Source: Furcasterigmium furcatum (Eukaryota > Ascomycota > Sordariomycetes > Glomerellales > Plectosphaerellaceae). From it: 64,000 bases of DNA. Made by a program: the position numbers and the translations under genes. Of this stretch, positions 10,569-21,270 are shown one piece after another. Below the pieces are notes generated by a model, which worked only from the letters and a program-made list of their open reading frames with translations, had not been told where the DNA came from and did no database searches. Numbering within the stretch: position 1 is the first letter of the stretch; the number at the start of each line of letters is the position of its first letter. Location: the NCBI GenBank assembly GCA_001599815.1, contig BCIA01000001.1, positions 2,236,934 to 2,300,933 on the forward strand, read 5' to 3'.

Positions 10569-12774
10569 CTAGGCCATCTTGGCCCTCCTCTCAGCAACGC
10601 GGCGTCCGAGAAGCTCCAGGGCGTCCTTGTTCTTCGCGATGGCCGCGATGGCGGCCCTCGCGACCTCCTCAGAGTCCTGCTCCAGGCGATCGACCTCCTC
10701 CCAGCGGGCGGAGACGGAGTCGCGCTTGCGGAAGTTGATGCCGATCTTGGGGACGAAGCAGTTGTCCTGGGCCCTGGCAGCGCGGAGGGAGCAGAGCTCC
10801 AGGCGCTTGCACTCGGCGTCGCAGCCGTCGGACTCGTCGCGGAAGCCGCGGCTCTTGCGGCGCATGTAGGCGGCGAAGGCGTCGTCGTCGGCCTCGAGGG
10901 CGTCGGTGACCTCGTGCCAGAAGGCGGGCGTGAGCTCGGCGGGGGCGCCGGAGGCGGCGAGGGGCCCGTAGGTCTCGCGGGCGGAGTAGTACTTCTGCCA
11001 CTTGGGGCCGGAGGCGAAGTCGGCGGCGTTGAGGTCGGCGTAGTACGTGTGGACGTCCAGGACGGCGTAGGTGACGGGGTCAACGTCCAGGACGCGGAAG
11101 GCAGGGTTGCGGCCGGAGAGGGGGGTGACGGAGGGGGCGATGTAGGACATGGCGAGGGCGTTGGCGGCGGAGCGGTTGCGGTAGTCGGAGTAGGTGAGCT
11201 GGAAGTGGTCGGAGTGGGTGTGGCCGAAGAACATGCCGCGGATGGTGGCGCTGTAGCGGGCGATGACACGGTCGATGCTGGAGGTCGGGTCGCGGAAGGC
11301 TCCCTTGTCGCCGAAGGCCTGGTGGCCGAGGAGCCAGACGTGCTCCTCGGCGGCCTCGGCGGCGGCGAGCTCGGCGATGAGCCAGGCGATCTGGCCGTCG
11401 GGGTCGGGGTGCATGGTCTTCTCGAACATGTAGTAGTTGTTGGTGTAGTAGAAGTTTGTGTTGAGGGTGATGATGCGCAGGTTGGGCAGCGAGGGATGGG
11501 GGATCGAGTAGCCGCCGAAAGAGCGGAGGGAGGCGACGGCCTGGTCGTCGAGCCAGCGGCCGACGGAGGCGGCGACCGAGTCGTACATCCACTGGGCGCT
11601 GTTGTCGACGTGCTTGGGGGCGATGACATTGGTCGGGTGCATCTCGTGGTTGCCGATGACGCCGTAGACCTGGGAGAAGACGGCGGCCATGTCATCGAAG
11701 GAGGAGGCGACTGGATGGGGGAGTCAGTATGGTCAGGGGCAGGGAGAGTCAGGGGGTGGATGGATGGATAACATACTCAGCTCCTCGTTGGTCCTCCTCG
11801 AGGTGGCCCAGACGTGGTGGCTGATGATATCACCGGTGAAGATGGTGAAGGCCGGGTCGCCGACGAGCTCGTTGATGTACTCGTACATGCTGTCCATCAG
11901 GGACTGGGGAGTGTTGCAGTTGCCATCGCCAAAGGGGCTGGCGGGGTTGGAGGTCTGGCCAGGGGCATCACCAGGGGNATAGGGGCTAAGTCGTCGAGGT
12001 CAGCCATCGTCCCCTCTCTTGAGTACGTGAGGATTCATTCAACTGGAGCAACTCACCGGCAGCAGCTGGGCTTGGTGCACTGAGTGTTGGAGCCAGGCGT
12101 GTAGAGGGGGTCGATATGGGTGTCGGCAACGTGGACGACCTTGATCGGGGCCTGGCCGCTTGGCTGGGGCCGCTGGCGGTTGGGGTTGGTGCCGGGGAAC
12201 GCAGGCGCAAAGACCTCGACGGGAGGAGAGGGGCAGAGGCCGAGGAAGGTCATGCAGAAGAGCCTGGACGACTTGGAGTTGAGGCTCATCTCGCGGATGG
12301 CCTTGCGGATGATAGGGGCCTGAGTGCCGATGGCGCCCTCGCAGACATCATCGTCTTGGACCTGTCCCCGTGTAAGTCTTTCAAGCCAATACTACTAAAG
12401 TCCTGCTGAGACGATACTACCTACCTTGGCAAGCTTGCAGATCTCGATGATGGTTCGGCTGAAGGCTCCATCGCCGAAGACGGCCAGGCCCTTGAGGAGG
12501 CCGAGGACAGACTGAGTGCTTGTTAGTTGGCTTTGCTCGTATGGTTGTCGTAACACAGAAACACACGTACCTGGCACCCGGCACAGGTGGCAGCATCGGT
12601 GATGGCCTTCCAGATATCCTCCAGGAGGCCACGCTCCTCGATGATGCTCACAGCAGTGGTGTCGTCGATGCCGGCGACAGCCACAGCCCGTGCGACGAGG
12701 TCATCCTCGTGGGTGAGAGAAGCGGCCGCGCTTCCGAGGCCGAGGGCCAGAGTCAAGACAGTAGAGGGACGCAT
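10569..12774 (-). CDS. Secreted acid sphingomyelinase-like metallophosphodiesterase with saposin B domain
   Basis: Five exons on the minus strand (12774-12571, 12511-12425, 12361-12057, 11985-11777, 11710-10569) encode about 648 residues. A signal peptide (MRPSTVLTLALGLGSAAAS) leads into a saposin-B-like Cys-containing domain (ATCAGCQ...CKLAK...VC...FC...LC). The calcineurin-like metallophosphatase fold follows with its metal-binding motifs in order: DTHID (D177, H179), TGDIISHH (D251), GNHE (~288-291) and GHTHSDH. This is the architecture of acid sphingomyelinases, which cleave sphingomyelin or related phosphodiesters outside the cell or in the vacuole; the fungal substrate may differ. A single ambiguous base (N, position 11978) lies in codon ~202 and leaves Ser, Pro, Thr or Ala possible without breaking the frame. 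Confidence 0.92.
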
Positions 12775-14586
12775 CGTGCAACGCAGCAGGAAACTGAACT
12801 GAGTCTCTTGACCAACAGAGCAACTCTGTGAAGATCAGCCTCCTCCCTCTCTCTTGCTGGCAACGACTGGCCCTATAAACAACTCCGCGCAGTCTTCCCG
12901 GGTCGCCAAGTCGCCCCTTGCTCAGTGTTGTCAAGTCACCCATCCCCCCGACACAGGTTGGGCTGCTCCCCTCACACCACTGCCGCCGTGCGCTCGCCAA
13001 TCAGCTCCGGCGAGCACGACCACGACACGACCCGTCAACGCCTGAGAAGGATCCTGCTCGAGGCCGACTGGCGGGTCGATCGGCGCGCCCCCTTCTAGAA
13101 GCTGGCAAGCCGCGCTGCAGGGCCGGGAACGGGGGGCTGGGGGGCCGCGCAGGGTGGTATTCGTGATTCCATCCTCGCAGAGGTCAAGGCAGTCCTGCCA
13201 GTCCCCAATCTCCTCGCCGGCCAGTCTCTTCACGTGGGCGGGACAGCAGCTCTTGGCCAGCGCGCGGGTGACGCTGGATGGCCTGGTGATTGGTCCCCGT
13301 GCTTGGGATGAATGGCCAGGGATCTTCAGGGACGGACGACCCATGGCCCAGATGGTCCCCGCGGGCCACCGATGTTCTGCAGACGACTGCAGCATGTATG
13401 TATGTAAGTAGCTAAATACGCCGGCAAGCCGGCCGAAGAGGAAGGTAATGCCGTGCGACGGAACCCGTGGTGTTGTTGAGTTGCAATAGCCTCAGCGCAA
13501 GTTGTCATGCATCCATGTCAATCGATCATCGTGTCCTTGAATTGACATGTGAGAGCGAGCACTCGCCTCGGCAGATCTAAGTAAGTACCTTTGGTACTCT
13601 TCCAACGGGTCCAGCTAAGGTCAGCTCAACGACACACTGGGATATCCAAGTAGACACAGAAACATGGTGGTTGTGTGTCACCTCAAGTCCCGGCTCTCGG
13701 AATCCCGCATCATGAACTTCACTTCACTTCACAGAGCGCCAGAACCCAAGCAGGCCTCGGTGTAACGTCCCACCTCGATTCTGCACCCGCCGGCAGCCTG
13801 CAGCATCCACCTCGACGGTGTAGGCCCCGCGAAGCTTCATAGTCAAGAGGCTTGCCCGTTGAGTCTCTCTGTGTCCCTCCTTCGTCCTCTCCAACATCCG
13901 GCTCTGGCTTTCGGTTCAGCCTCTCCTAGCTCGCAAATACATTCATGAAACCGAAACCAAGACTCATCCACGCCAAATCCTATTCACTCACCAACCCACT
14001 TGAAGCGTCCCAGCACATGCCGGGCCCCGAGATCCTGCGCGACGTCTTGGTACCGCGGGCGGCCGCCTCGCAGACTGCATGTCTCATTACACGAGGCCTG
14101 CACCGGCGCGTGTGCAACGTCGCAAGGCGGAAGCTTTTTTCTCTCCTGCTCGAGCTCTGACATGACATGACGTCTGACACCTGTCTCGCGTGTCTCGTGT
14201 CGGTCCCCAGACCGCTCCATCGCGAGCGGTGAACCTGGTGACCGCCAACATGCTGGACAGCATCGAGGCATGTCACCATGGCAGACTGACCGACCAGGAC
14301 ACTCGTCAGGACGCCCTTCTCAGACATGGCCGCCAACACCCACACACAACGAAAACACACAAAGTGGTAAAGAACGGTCTGATTAGTAGAGGTATAGAAC
14401 ATGAAAGGCCCAGATCCTGACTCCCCGACCGCTGCGCCCCGTCCCAAATGCGATGCCAGCCAGAGGCAAACCAAAGACACCCCGCCCAGCCCGCGCCGAG
14501 AGCCGTACCCCGGGATCTCGAAATGTCGGGATATTTTTTCTATACGAAATGGAAACGCCCCCCTCCCGCTACCCGCGCCGGTATCC
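12775..14586. other. Intergenic, sphingomyelinase promoter to CSI2-like 3' end
   Basis: About 1.8 kb with no gene I can support. A minus-strand frame at 12931-13395 contains a Cys-rich stretch (see findings). The rest holds only short overlapping frames in both directions. Confidence 0.45.
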
Positions 14587-15738
14587 CTAGTATCGAGGCC
14601 CCGGAGACCGCTGGGGGTTAGGCGGCGGCATCTGGCTCGGCGGGAAGGCCTGCGGGTTCTCGTCCAGCAGATCCTCGAGGTACGCGCTGGGCGCGCGGTT
14701 GCCTTGCTGCCCTGGGGCGGAGAGGTTGAGGGAGCTCGTGCTCATGTCGCGGCGGGCGGCAAACTGAGGCGAGTCTGGGGGCGTCACTTCACGCATGCCC
14801 CTGCCCATGCCTCGAGAGTCGGGCCGCAGGTTTGTGAGGCTGATAGAGTGTGTGTGGTTGGGTCCTGGCGACGAGTTGCCAGCAGCATAGAAGCCCGAAG
14901 GCAGGAAACGAGAGTCGCGCGCGTTTGCATTGCCGCCGGCACCGTGGGCGGCAGTGGGCGAGAAGAAGAGGTTGGACTGGCTGGGGGTGGCAGAGGGAAT
15001 AGGTCCGCGGTTTGTGCGGCGCGTGCCCTTGCCGATGGCCGATCCGCCCGCGAGGGAGAGCGACGAGTTGTGATCGCTGTACTTGTAGAACTGGGCGGGA
15101 GGGGCCGGGAAGGAGGCCTTGTCGTTGGTGACGTGCTGTTCCATAGCGGCACGGCGGACCGAACGGTGGAGGAGACAGGCGACAATACCTCGCCAGAGCA
15201 GGATGCCGAGGCCAAATGCGCCGAGGATGGCGCCCACAACGATGAAAACGGTGCCTTCGGGGGCCGTTGAGCGGTGCATGAATGGGGCGTCGATTGTCGG
15301 AGGAACGGCGGCCGCTGGGTATGTGTAGTCCAGGGGGCCGTTGACGAGCGTTGGGAAATCTTCCTCCGACGCCGTCGCAGAGTCCGCTGCGCCGCCTGTG
15401 ACGGCCACGGCACCGTCACTTGTCGTGGAGGGTGTGGATGAAAGGTCTAGATTGGTGACCTCCTCGCCGCCCGTGATCACGGCGTTTCCACCCGAGCTGG
15501 TGGGAGTCTCCTCGTCACCGTTGTTGTTGCGGCCGCCAGTAGTCGTAGGGGGCGGATCCTCGTTCTCTTCCTCTTCCTCGGGGGTAGGTGCCGGGGCGTT
15601 GCCTCGGGTAGTAGTCTCCTCTTCGTTCTCGGGATCGTTGCTTCTCTGGGCAAGAGTTGTCGTCGAGAAAATGGCGATGGTCGCAAGGGTCGAGGGCAAC
15701 AGGGCCGGGCGCCTCGCGGGCAGGCGAAGGCGCACCAT
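14587..15738 (-). CDS. CSI2-like single-pass membrane protein
   Basis: A single-exon frame of 383 residues. It starts with a basic n-region and hydrophobic signal sequence (to about residue 31, LAQ), followed by an acidic Thr/Glu/Pro-rich low-complexity ectodomain. One membrane helix (GTVFIVVGAILGAFGLGILLW, about residues 163-185) is followed by a conserved juxtamembrane RSVRRAAMEQH and a Ser/Asn/Pro-rich cytosolic tail. The combination of an ITGGEEVTNLD-type lead, the PLDYTYPAAAVPPT..PFMHRSTAPEGTVF segment and the RSVRRA motif resembles fungal proteins annotated after yeast Csi2, which is linked to chitin synthesis and the cell surface. The family name is my recollection, not a search. A generic wall-sensor-like membrane protein is the alternative. 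Confidence 0.7.
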   Translation of the reverse strand: MVRLRLPARRPALLPSTLATIAIFSTTTLAQRSNDPENEEETTTRGNAPAPTPEEEEENEDPPPTTTGGRNNNGDEETPTSSGGNAVITGGEEVTNLDLSSTPSTTSDGAVAVTGGAADSATASEEDFPTLVNGPLDYTYPAAAVPPTIDAPFMHRSTAPEGTVFIVVGAILGAFGLGILLWRGIVACLLHRSVRRAAMEQHVTNDKASFPAPPAQFYKYSDHNSSLSLAGGSAIGKGTRRTNRGPIPSATPSQSNLFFSPTAAHGAGGNANARDSRFLPSGFYAAGNSSPGPNHTHSISLTNLRPDSRGMGRGMREVTPPDSPQFAARRDMSTSSLNLSAPGQQGNRAPSAYLEDLLDENPQAFPPSQMPPPNPQRSPGPRY

Positions 15739-16985
15739 GGTGGGAAGAGAGGGTGATTGAGCTAGTCGGTGATGTATGCAGGAATGTAAGACGGCTGCGA
15801 CACGGGTTGAGCAGCGTCGGAAATGGCGTTCTGGTGTTGTCGCACGACTGAGGTGTCACGCAGGCACGTCGTGCACACGTCGGGAACAAGGGAAGGTCGT
15901 ATGCCGCCCGGATATCGCGTCGCGGACGGACGGGTATGGATAAAATGAAACAAACGATGGTGGTGGTGTTGACAAAACAACGGGAGAAGGAGGGAAATCG
16001 AAGTAATGCTGGTGGTTAGTGTGAAAAACAGAGGATGCTGCCGAGTGGTCTGTCTGGCTCCTGGAGGCGGAAGGCACCGAAAGGGGCGTGGAGGAGTTGG
16101 GACGGGTGCAACGACGATGGAGAGGGAAGGACGACCCAACGGGCGCACGGGCGCGCTGCCAGCCCGTGCAAAGCAGGAAAATGCCCAGGAAAGGGGCAAA
16201 GTCTGCCCTGGCATTGGCTGTACAGTGCATAGAATTTTGGAACTGTAATGTCACCACCCAGTTCGTACTGAGCTAACGCGAGGGCGGCTGTGACGCACTG
16301 TGTTCGTATTGCGCAGCGTGCCAGTTGATCTCCCTAACACGCTCCCTAAATAGCGACCCAATCCCCTGTCCGCGCATGTTCTCGCCCACCCCGCCACGAC
16401 TGCGAATGAATGGCGCAGCCAGTTGGCTCCGGGAATGTACGAGACCGTCATTGCCTTCCATTACCTGCCTTGACACCTGCCCATGTTGATTTTTCCGCCG
16501 ACTTCCAGGTTACGAGCATCGAGCATCGTACCGAAGAGTGAACATGCTAAAATCGCCAAATGGGATAACCGGTCCCACTCAATACGGCATCATCTTCCAG
16601 GCACCATTCCAGTTAATCCAGGGCAGGGTCCGGTGACTTTTATTTAGCGGCCGTCTCAATGTCCCAGGGCAGGCGCTTGACGGCCATCGGTGCAATTCGG
16701 GGCTCTGGTAGGGGTTCATTGGCGTCCATTAATATCCGACAGGCTCCACTAAAATTATTTCCACCCCGCCAACCCTCAGCCTCGTGGTTGCAGCCTTGCC
16801 TACTTTTTCTGCAACACCATCAGGGCCTTCACGTTGAACGCCGACATCTTCTCTCAGAGACCGTATACACCCCCCATTTGTCGCCCACTCACCTGAACAA
16901 ACGTCACACACTTCAACTCGAGCACCGGAATCTTCTCCTGAAGACCGCATACGCCCCCATCCGCGCACGAGACACAACCGCAACC
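15739..16985. other. Divergent intergenic region (CSI2-like / FCF1)
   Basis: About 1.25 kb shared upstream region between two divergently transcribed genes. Frames on both strands are short and unrelated to known domains. Confidence 0.5.
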
Positions 16986-17989
16986 ATGGGTGTTCAGAAG
17001 AAGACTCGCAAGTTCGCTGAGGTCGGTCCCCCCCTCCCCCCCTCTTCTTCTTCGCCGCTAATCAATTTCCGCTCCAGGTCAAGCGTGTCATCGGAAAGAG
17101 GGACGGCCGCCGCAAGGAGAACATCAAGAAGGCCGACGACGCCCTCGCCGCGAAGAAGAAATCCGGTCCCTCTGGCGAGCTCGTCCGCGATGTGCCGCAA
17201 ATGCCCAGTCAGATGTTCTTCGCGTCTAATCAGGCACTTGTCCCGCCATACAGTGTGCTGGTTGATACTTCATTCTTTTCTCGAAGTGTCCAAATGAAGC
17301 TGCCCATTCTGGAGACGATGATGGACTGTCTCTACGCATCATGTACAGTTATCGTGACTGATTGTAAGTTCGAGGCTACATAGAGACTTCCTAGCGTGGG
17401 TGTTCATCCGGCTAACATTACCTCAGGCATTATGGTATGCTCCGCTCGCCGAAGAATCTCCCGAACATCTTTATAACTCTTTCAGGCCGAGCTCGAGTCT
17501 CTCGGGCCCAAATTCTCTATCGCAACGCGGGTAGCCCGTGACGAGCGCTGGGAACGCGTCAAGTGCCAGCATAAGGGAGTGAGTTACTCTACCAACATAG
17601 CTGGTCCCCTCCAGGGCTTGTCAACTGACACCTTCTACAGCACTATGGTGACGATTGCCTGTTCGATCGAGCATTTAAGGACAGGTCAGCTCACCTCCGG
17701 ACGTATCTCAAAGCAACAGAAGGCTAACTTATCCCAGGATCTACATTGTTGCCACCCAGGTTCGTGACACCCTAATGCGGTTCATCGGATGTAGAGAAGG
17801 AAGTTGGGAAGCTAACACACCCTAAGGATAAGGGATTGCAATCCAGAATTCGAAAACTCCCTGGTTTGTCCAACCCTTTCCCTCTCCCTCCATGTGTTCG
17901 CGTGGACTAACAAGAGCGAAGGCGTGCCGATCCTCAAGGTCGGACGAGGAAAGTTCTTCATTGAGAGACTGCCCGGAGCACTGGAGTGA
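16986..17989 (+). CDS. FCF1: rRNA-processing protein FCF1/Utp24 (PIN-domain endonuclease)
   Basis: Eight exons (16986-17021, 17078-17363, 17427-17434, 17486-17578, 17641-17684, 17738-17759, 17827-17863, 17922-17989) join to 197 residues, close to the ~190 expected. The protein is the small-subunit-processome nuclease that cuts pre-rRNA early in 18S maturation in the nucleolus. Family landmarks are the N-terminal MGVQKKTRKFAEVKRVIGKR, the PIN-domain LVDTSFF with its acidic residue D75, TDCIMAELESLGPKF (D107 and E), HYGDDCLFDRAFKDR, IYIVATQDKGLQSRIRKLPG and the C-terminal GVPILKVGRGKFFIERLP. Exon 3 is only 8 bases and exon 6 only 22, yet both are needed to keep the conserved reading. Eight exons within 1 kb make this the most intron-dense gene here. 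Confidence 0.94.
17427..17434 (+). other. FCF1: 8-base internal micro-exon of FCF1
   Basis: The exon GCATTATG lies between CCTCAG and GTATGC. It completes a split Cys codon and adds Ile-Met, joining IVTDC to AELESLGPKF as expected for the family. Skipping it would shift the frame. Confidence 0.85.
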
Positions 17990-20900
17990 TCTGCGGAGTA
18001 GGGGCGTGGGCAGAGAGCACGCGATGCAAAGAACAAACAACATTCGTTTTGACATTGTACGGAGTTTAGGCGTCTTCAAAATGGCCATGATGATCTTGGC
18101 GCAGTGGGAGAGAATGGGCTTTGACGGCCGTCCTGGTCGTGTTGGGCTCGATGTAGGCTGGATTCAGGCTGGATTTGGGGTATGTCTGCCCATCGACGGA
18201 TCATACAGGTCGTATCCTTGGGAACGCTATGTTGGCACAAGTTGTGGGATTGCCATGAGCCTGGTCGAAGCAATGTCGGGGCTAAAGGCATGAGCTCTGT
18301 AGGAGCGCCTTGGGCGTCAGTTTGTCTATTGGAAACCAGAATATCTTTGGCGGGGCCGTCATCTGGGGTCGAGACCAAATCAATACATGTCCGCATGAAC
18401 TCCCTGTGTAAGCACTTGAGGTCTCCACCACATCCTTTCCTCCCTAACATCCGGACGGTACTGAATGTTCTTGGATGCCTGATGATCGTCTTGTCCTTAC
18501 CTTCCTCGAGGGATATATGGTACTGACCGAGGTAGAAGGTGTTTCGTTGAATGGAGCATGCTCAACGGCACTGAATCCAGGCATCTCATTCCTGCTAGCA
18601 CAGTTCAACAACTCTTCAAAAGAACAGGTCAGTTCTTCCCAGGCTTGCCATGTGGCTGTCCTAAACTAGGCTTCCCTGGGAGCCCTGGGATGGTAGAGCT
18701 TAATCCATCACGATGCGAACCCCGCTGGGAAGTTACGACTGCCGAACTTCCAGTCGATCTGTGCCTCTCACGTGGATATCTGTCTTATTTCATTTGGCAT
18801 CCATGAACGGACTCAACAAATGTCTGCAAGTCCACAACAAAATCCACCATGATCAACCCAAGCCCAGCAGACAGATTGGCTGCGGTCTCGCCTTTGATCA
18901 CGATCGCCACCGTTATCCTTGTGAGCAGGTCTTCAGCCCTCTCTGAAGAGGTGAAGCCAAGTGAGGCCCAGAATCGGCTTCCAGGATTCCAAGGGAACAA
19001 CTACTCGGGCCGCAAGGGAATTGCATCCGCTGTACAAGCCATGACGCGTATCCCGGCCTTCGATGCCTGGTCTGACAACCTTGATCCCATCAGCAGCAAA
19101 TTGCTTCGCGAGGCTGAAGCACGAAGGGATGTGTGGAACTATGGTAAATGGGCTACTTAGGAGCGTGGTGGTGCTGCCTTCGAAAAGCTTCGTCGTGAAC
19201 ACGCGCATGTGATACAGCCAGTACCACGGATGCCATGGCCTCAGTGTAGCGCGAGGAAACCTTCCGGAGCCTGCCAGACAACGACGTCGTCAAGGAGTCA
19301 CCGAAAGATCCTGCAGTCGCAGGGTCAGTGATCGATCGCTCATCTGAATACCTAGGCACTTGTCTCCGAGGGTTGATCAGTCGAGGCGTCTGATAGCTGA
19401 CTAAGCATCTGATTAGTCATGGTCTTCATGCTGGTTGCGTCCGGGCAGGCTTGTTTTCTCCAGACATATCTTGCGATTCTGTCCGCGCATCTCCAGATTT
19501 CAGCGGCGTCGGCGCATCCAGACCGTGGAGTGAATCTCCTGCTTCCCCGGAGTTTTCGGTGCGTAAGTGCTGTGACTGTCGGGGTTGCACATGATCCCCA
19601 GGACTCCAGGAGACGTGAGGATGGACCGTCCGGGGAAGATGTCAAGCAGCCAATCAGGACGGGGGTCGAACTCCGCGGAGATGCTCAATCCGCCGCCTGT
19701 GCAAGCTTCGCCTGGATCGGTAACACTGCACGAGAGGCTCAAGCCATGACGGCATGTGTTGGCGAGGGCCAAAGGTCACTGGCTGGAGAGCGGTTGTACG
19801 TAATGACAAGAGACAACAGGTAGAGCTTAGGTAGCACACCGAGACTTCCCCCTTCGGCGGCCGCCGCGGGCCAGACAGATTGTTAAGCCATGATTGGGGT
19901 CAAGTCGCGGCGGCGAGATAACGAAGTGATCGACACAACGTGCGCTGTTGCCCGGGCGTGGTTCGGTCAGACAGGGCAATGGCCGGAGCGGCAAGGGACC
20001 ACTTTCAGCGAGAGCGCGGCCCGCAGTTCTCGGGCAGGAGGTGCGTGGTATCGTTAGTATGTACAGAGGACAGTTTTTCTCCGTGCGGCGGAGCTTCGCA
20101 ATTCGGACGGTTGATCAAGAGATGACAAGAACACCGTCACTAGCCTGACATCGGCTCACCGAGTCTAGAATCTAGACTGTTGCTCACTAGCAGCATCTTT
20201 CAAGCTATGCCATCAAGGGTCGCCCCCCCGAGGCATGTAGGTACCTGTCGGCACGAGTATGCCATGGGGGCCCGGATTCGGGGCCGGCATGGCTGGTTCC
20301 TCCATGCGGAGGCGCGCAAAAGCGGATAAGGAACTGATCACGCGGCAAGGCGTGCAATGTAACGATGCAGCATGACTGGGGGGATCGTGGCGCCGCGCAG
20401 AGGCCATGGGATATTGCGAACCCAAGAAGAAGGTGCCCAGCATTCCCCCATCGTGACCCAAGATGACGATGAGATGGCGAGAATGACCGCCCCGCGGAGC
20501 ATTTCACTTTCGTGGAGGTGCCGATCATGCAGGACAGCAGACGCTTCCTATCGGGCAAACACCTCCTCCACATACTACAGTATGCAAGAGAACAAACGGT
20601 TCCGGGGGTGGTATCGAGCATGTTAGTGATATCTGCCTGGCACTTGTGCGTACGACTCGTCAAGTTTGGCGGTACTGGCTCGCTGGTGTTGCTTGTTGTT
20701 CACGAGTCGAAGCTATCAGAGATAGATATCGAGACCGGGTAGCCACCCGGGAGATAGTCAGTGCTAGTGGCAGGGATCAAGGGAGAGGCCCAAGGGCTAG
20801 CAAAAACGGGATGTCAGATGATCGTGGAGCAGCATGAGACGACGGAGACGGGCCCCGTTCGATGGGAGAGTGGATGCCGCCGGTCGGGTGCTGCTGAGGT

Positions 20901-21270
20901 AGCCTGCCTGGCAGGCTGGGAATGGAATCAACAAATTCCCGGGATGCGAGTCGGCGGAGTCGCCCACCACGAAAGAGGGGCAGAAGCTGACGCGAGGCGG
21001 GACAGGTTTGATGCGATCCAGGCCCATGACATGGTTTATTACTTTCAGGCAAGTCGAGACGTGAGTGAGATAGCCGACGGAAACCAGGGAGGTGTCGGTG
21101 TGCATGCCTGGTCCTGTCTGTCGTGGCTCTCGGGGGCCCAAGTTCCAAAGAAAGGACCGGAGATCAGTGGTAGTTAGTTGGGAGACCGGCCCCGGATCGG
21201 AAGTGGAGGAGGATTCGATGGGCGACAGAGCTTGGCCGATATTAGCAGGGAAGGAGGGGAGCGGTCGTCG
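17990..21270. other. Gene-poor stretch downstream of FCF1
   Basis: About 3.3 kb in which I find no supportable gene. Frames such as 18849-19160 (+) and 19500-19772 (-) read somewhat like protein but have no recognisable domain, no clear partner exon, and overlap frames on the other strand. No tRNA or rRNA signature was seen by eye. Confidence 0.4.

Noticed and set aside
10135..11771. Continuation of the vma-1 frame past the last intron to a 1050-codon ORF
   Set aside because: The donor at 10026 and acceptor at 10077 restore YEAIQQ..LLDKFASVMDE and a stop, the family C-terminus. The longer frame is intron plus antisense sphingomyelinase.
11978..11978. Ambiguous base N as a possible frameshift in the sphingomyelinase gene
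   Set aside because: The frame is continuous through it (one undefined codon), so it is only an unresolved base.
14401..15270. 289-codon plus-strand open frame
   Set aside because: It is antisense to the CSI2-like coding frame, which has a signal peptide, membrane helix and sensible composition. The plus frame is low-complexity Gly/Arg/Val.
19655..19685. GGGTCGAACTCC resembling a tRNA B box
   Set aside because: The flanks do not form a cloverleaf on either strand and no A box is present.
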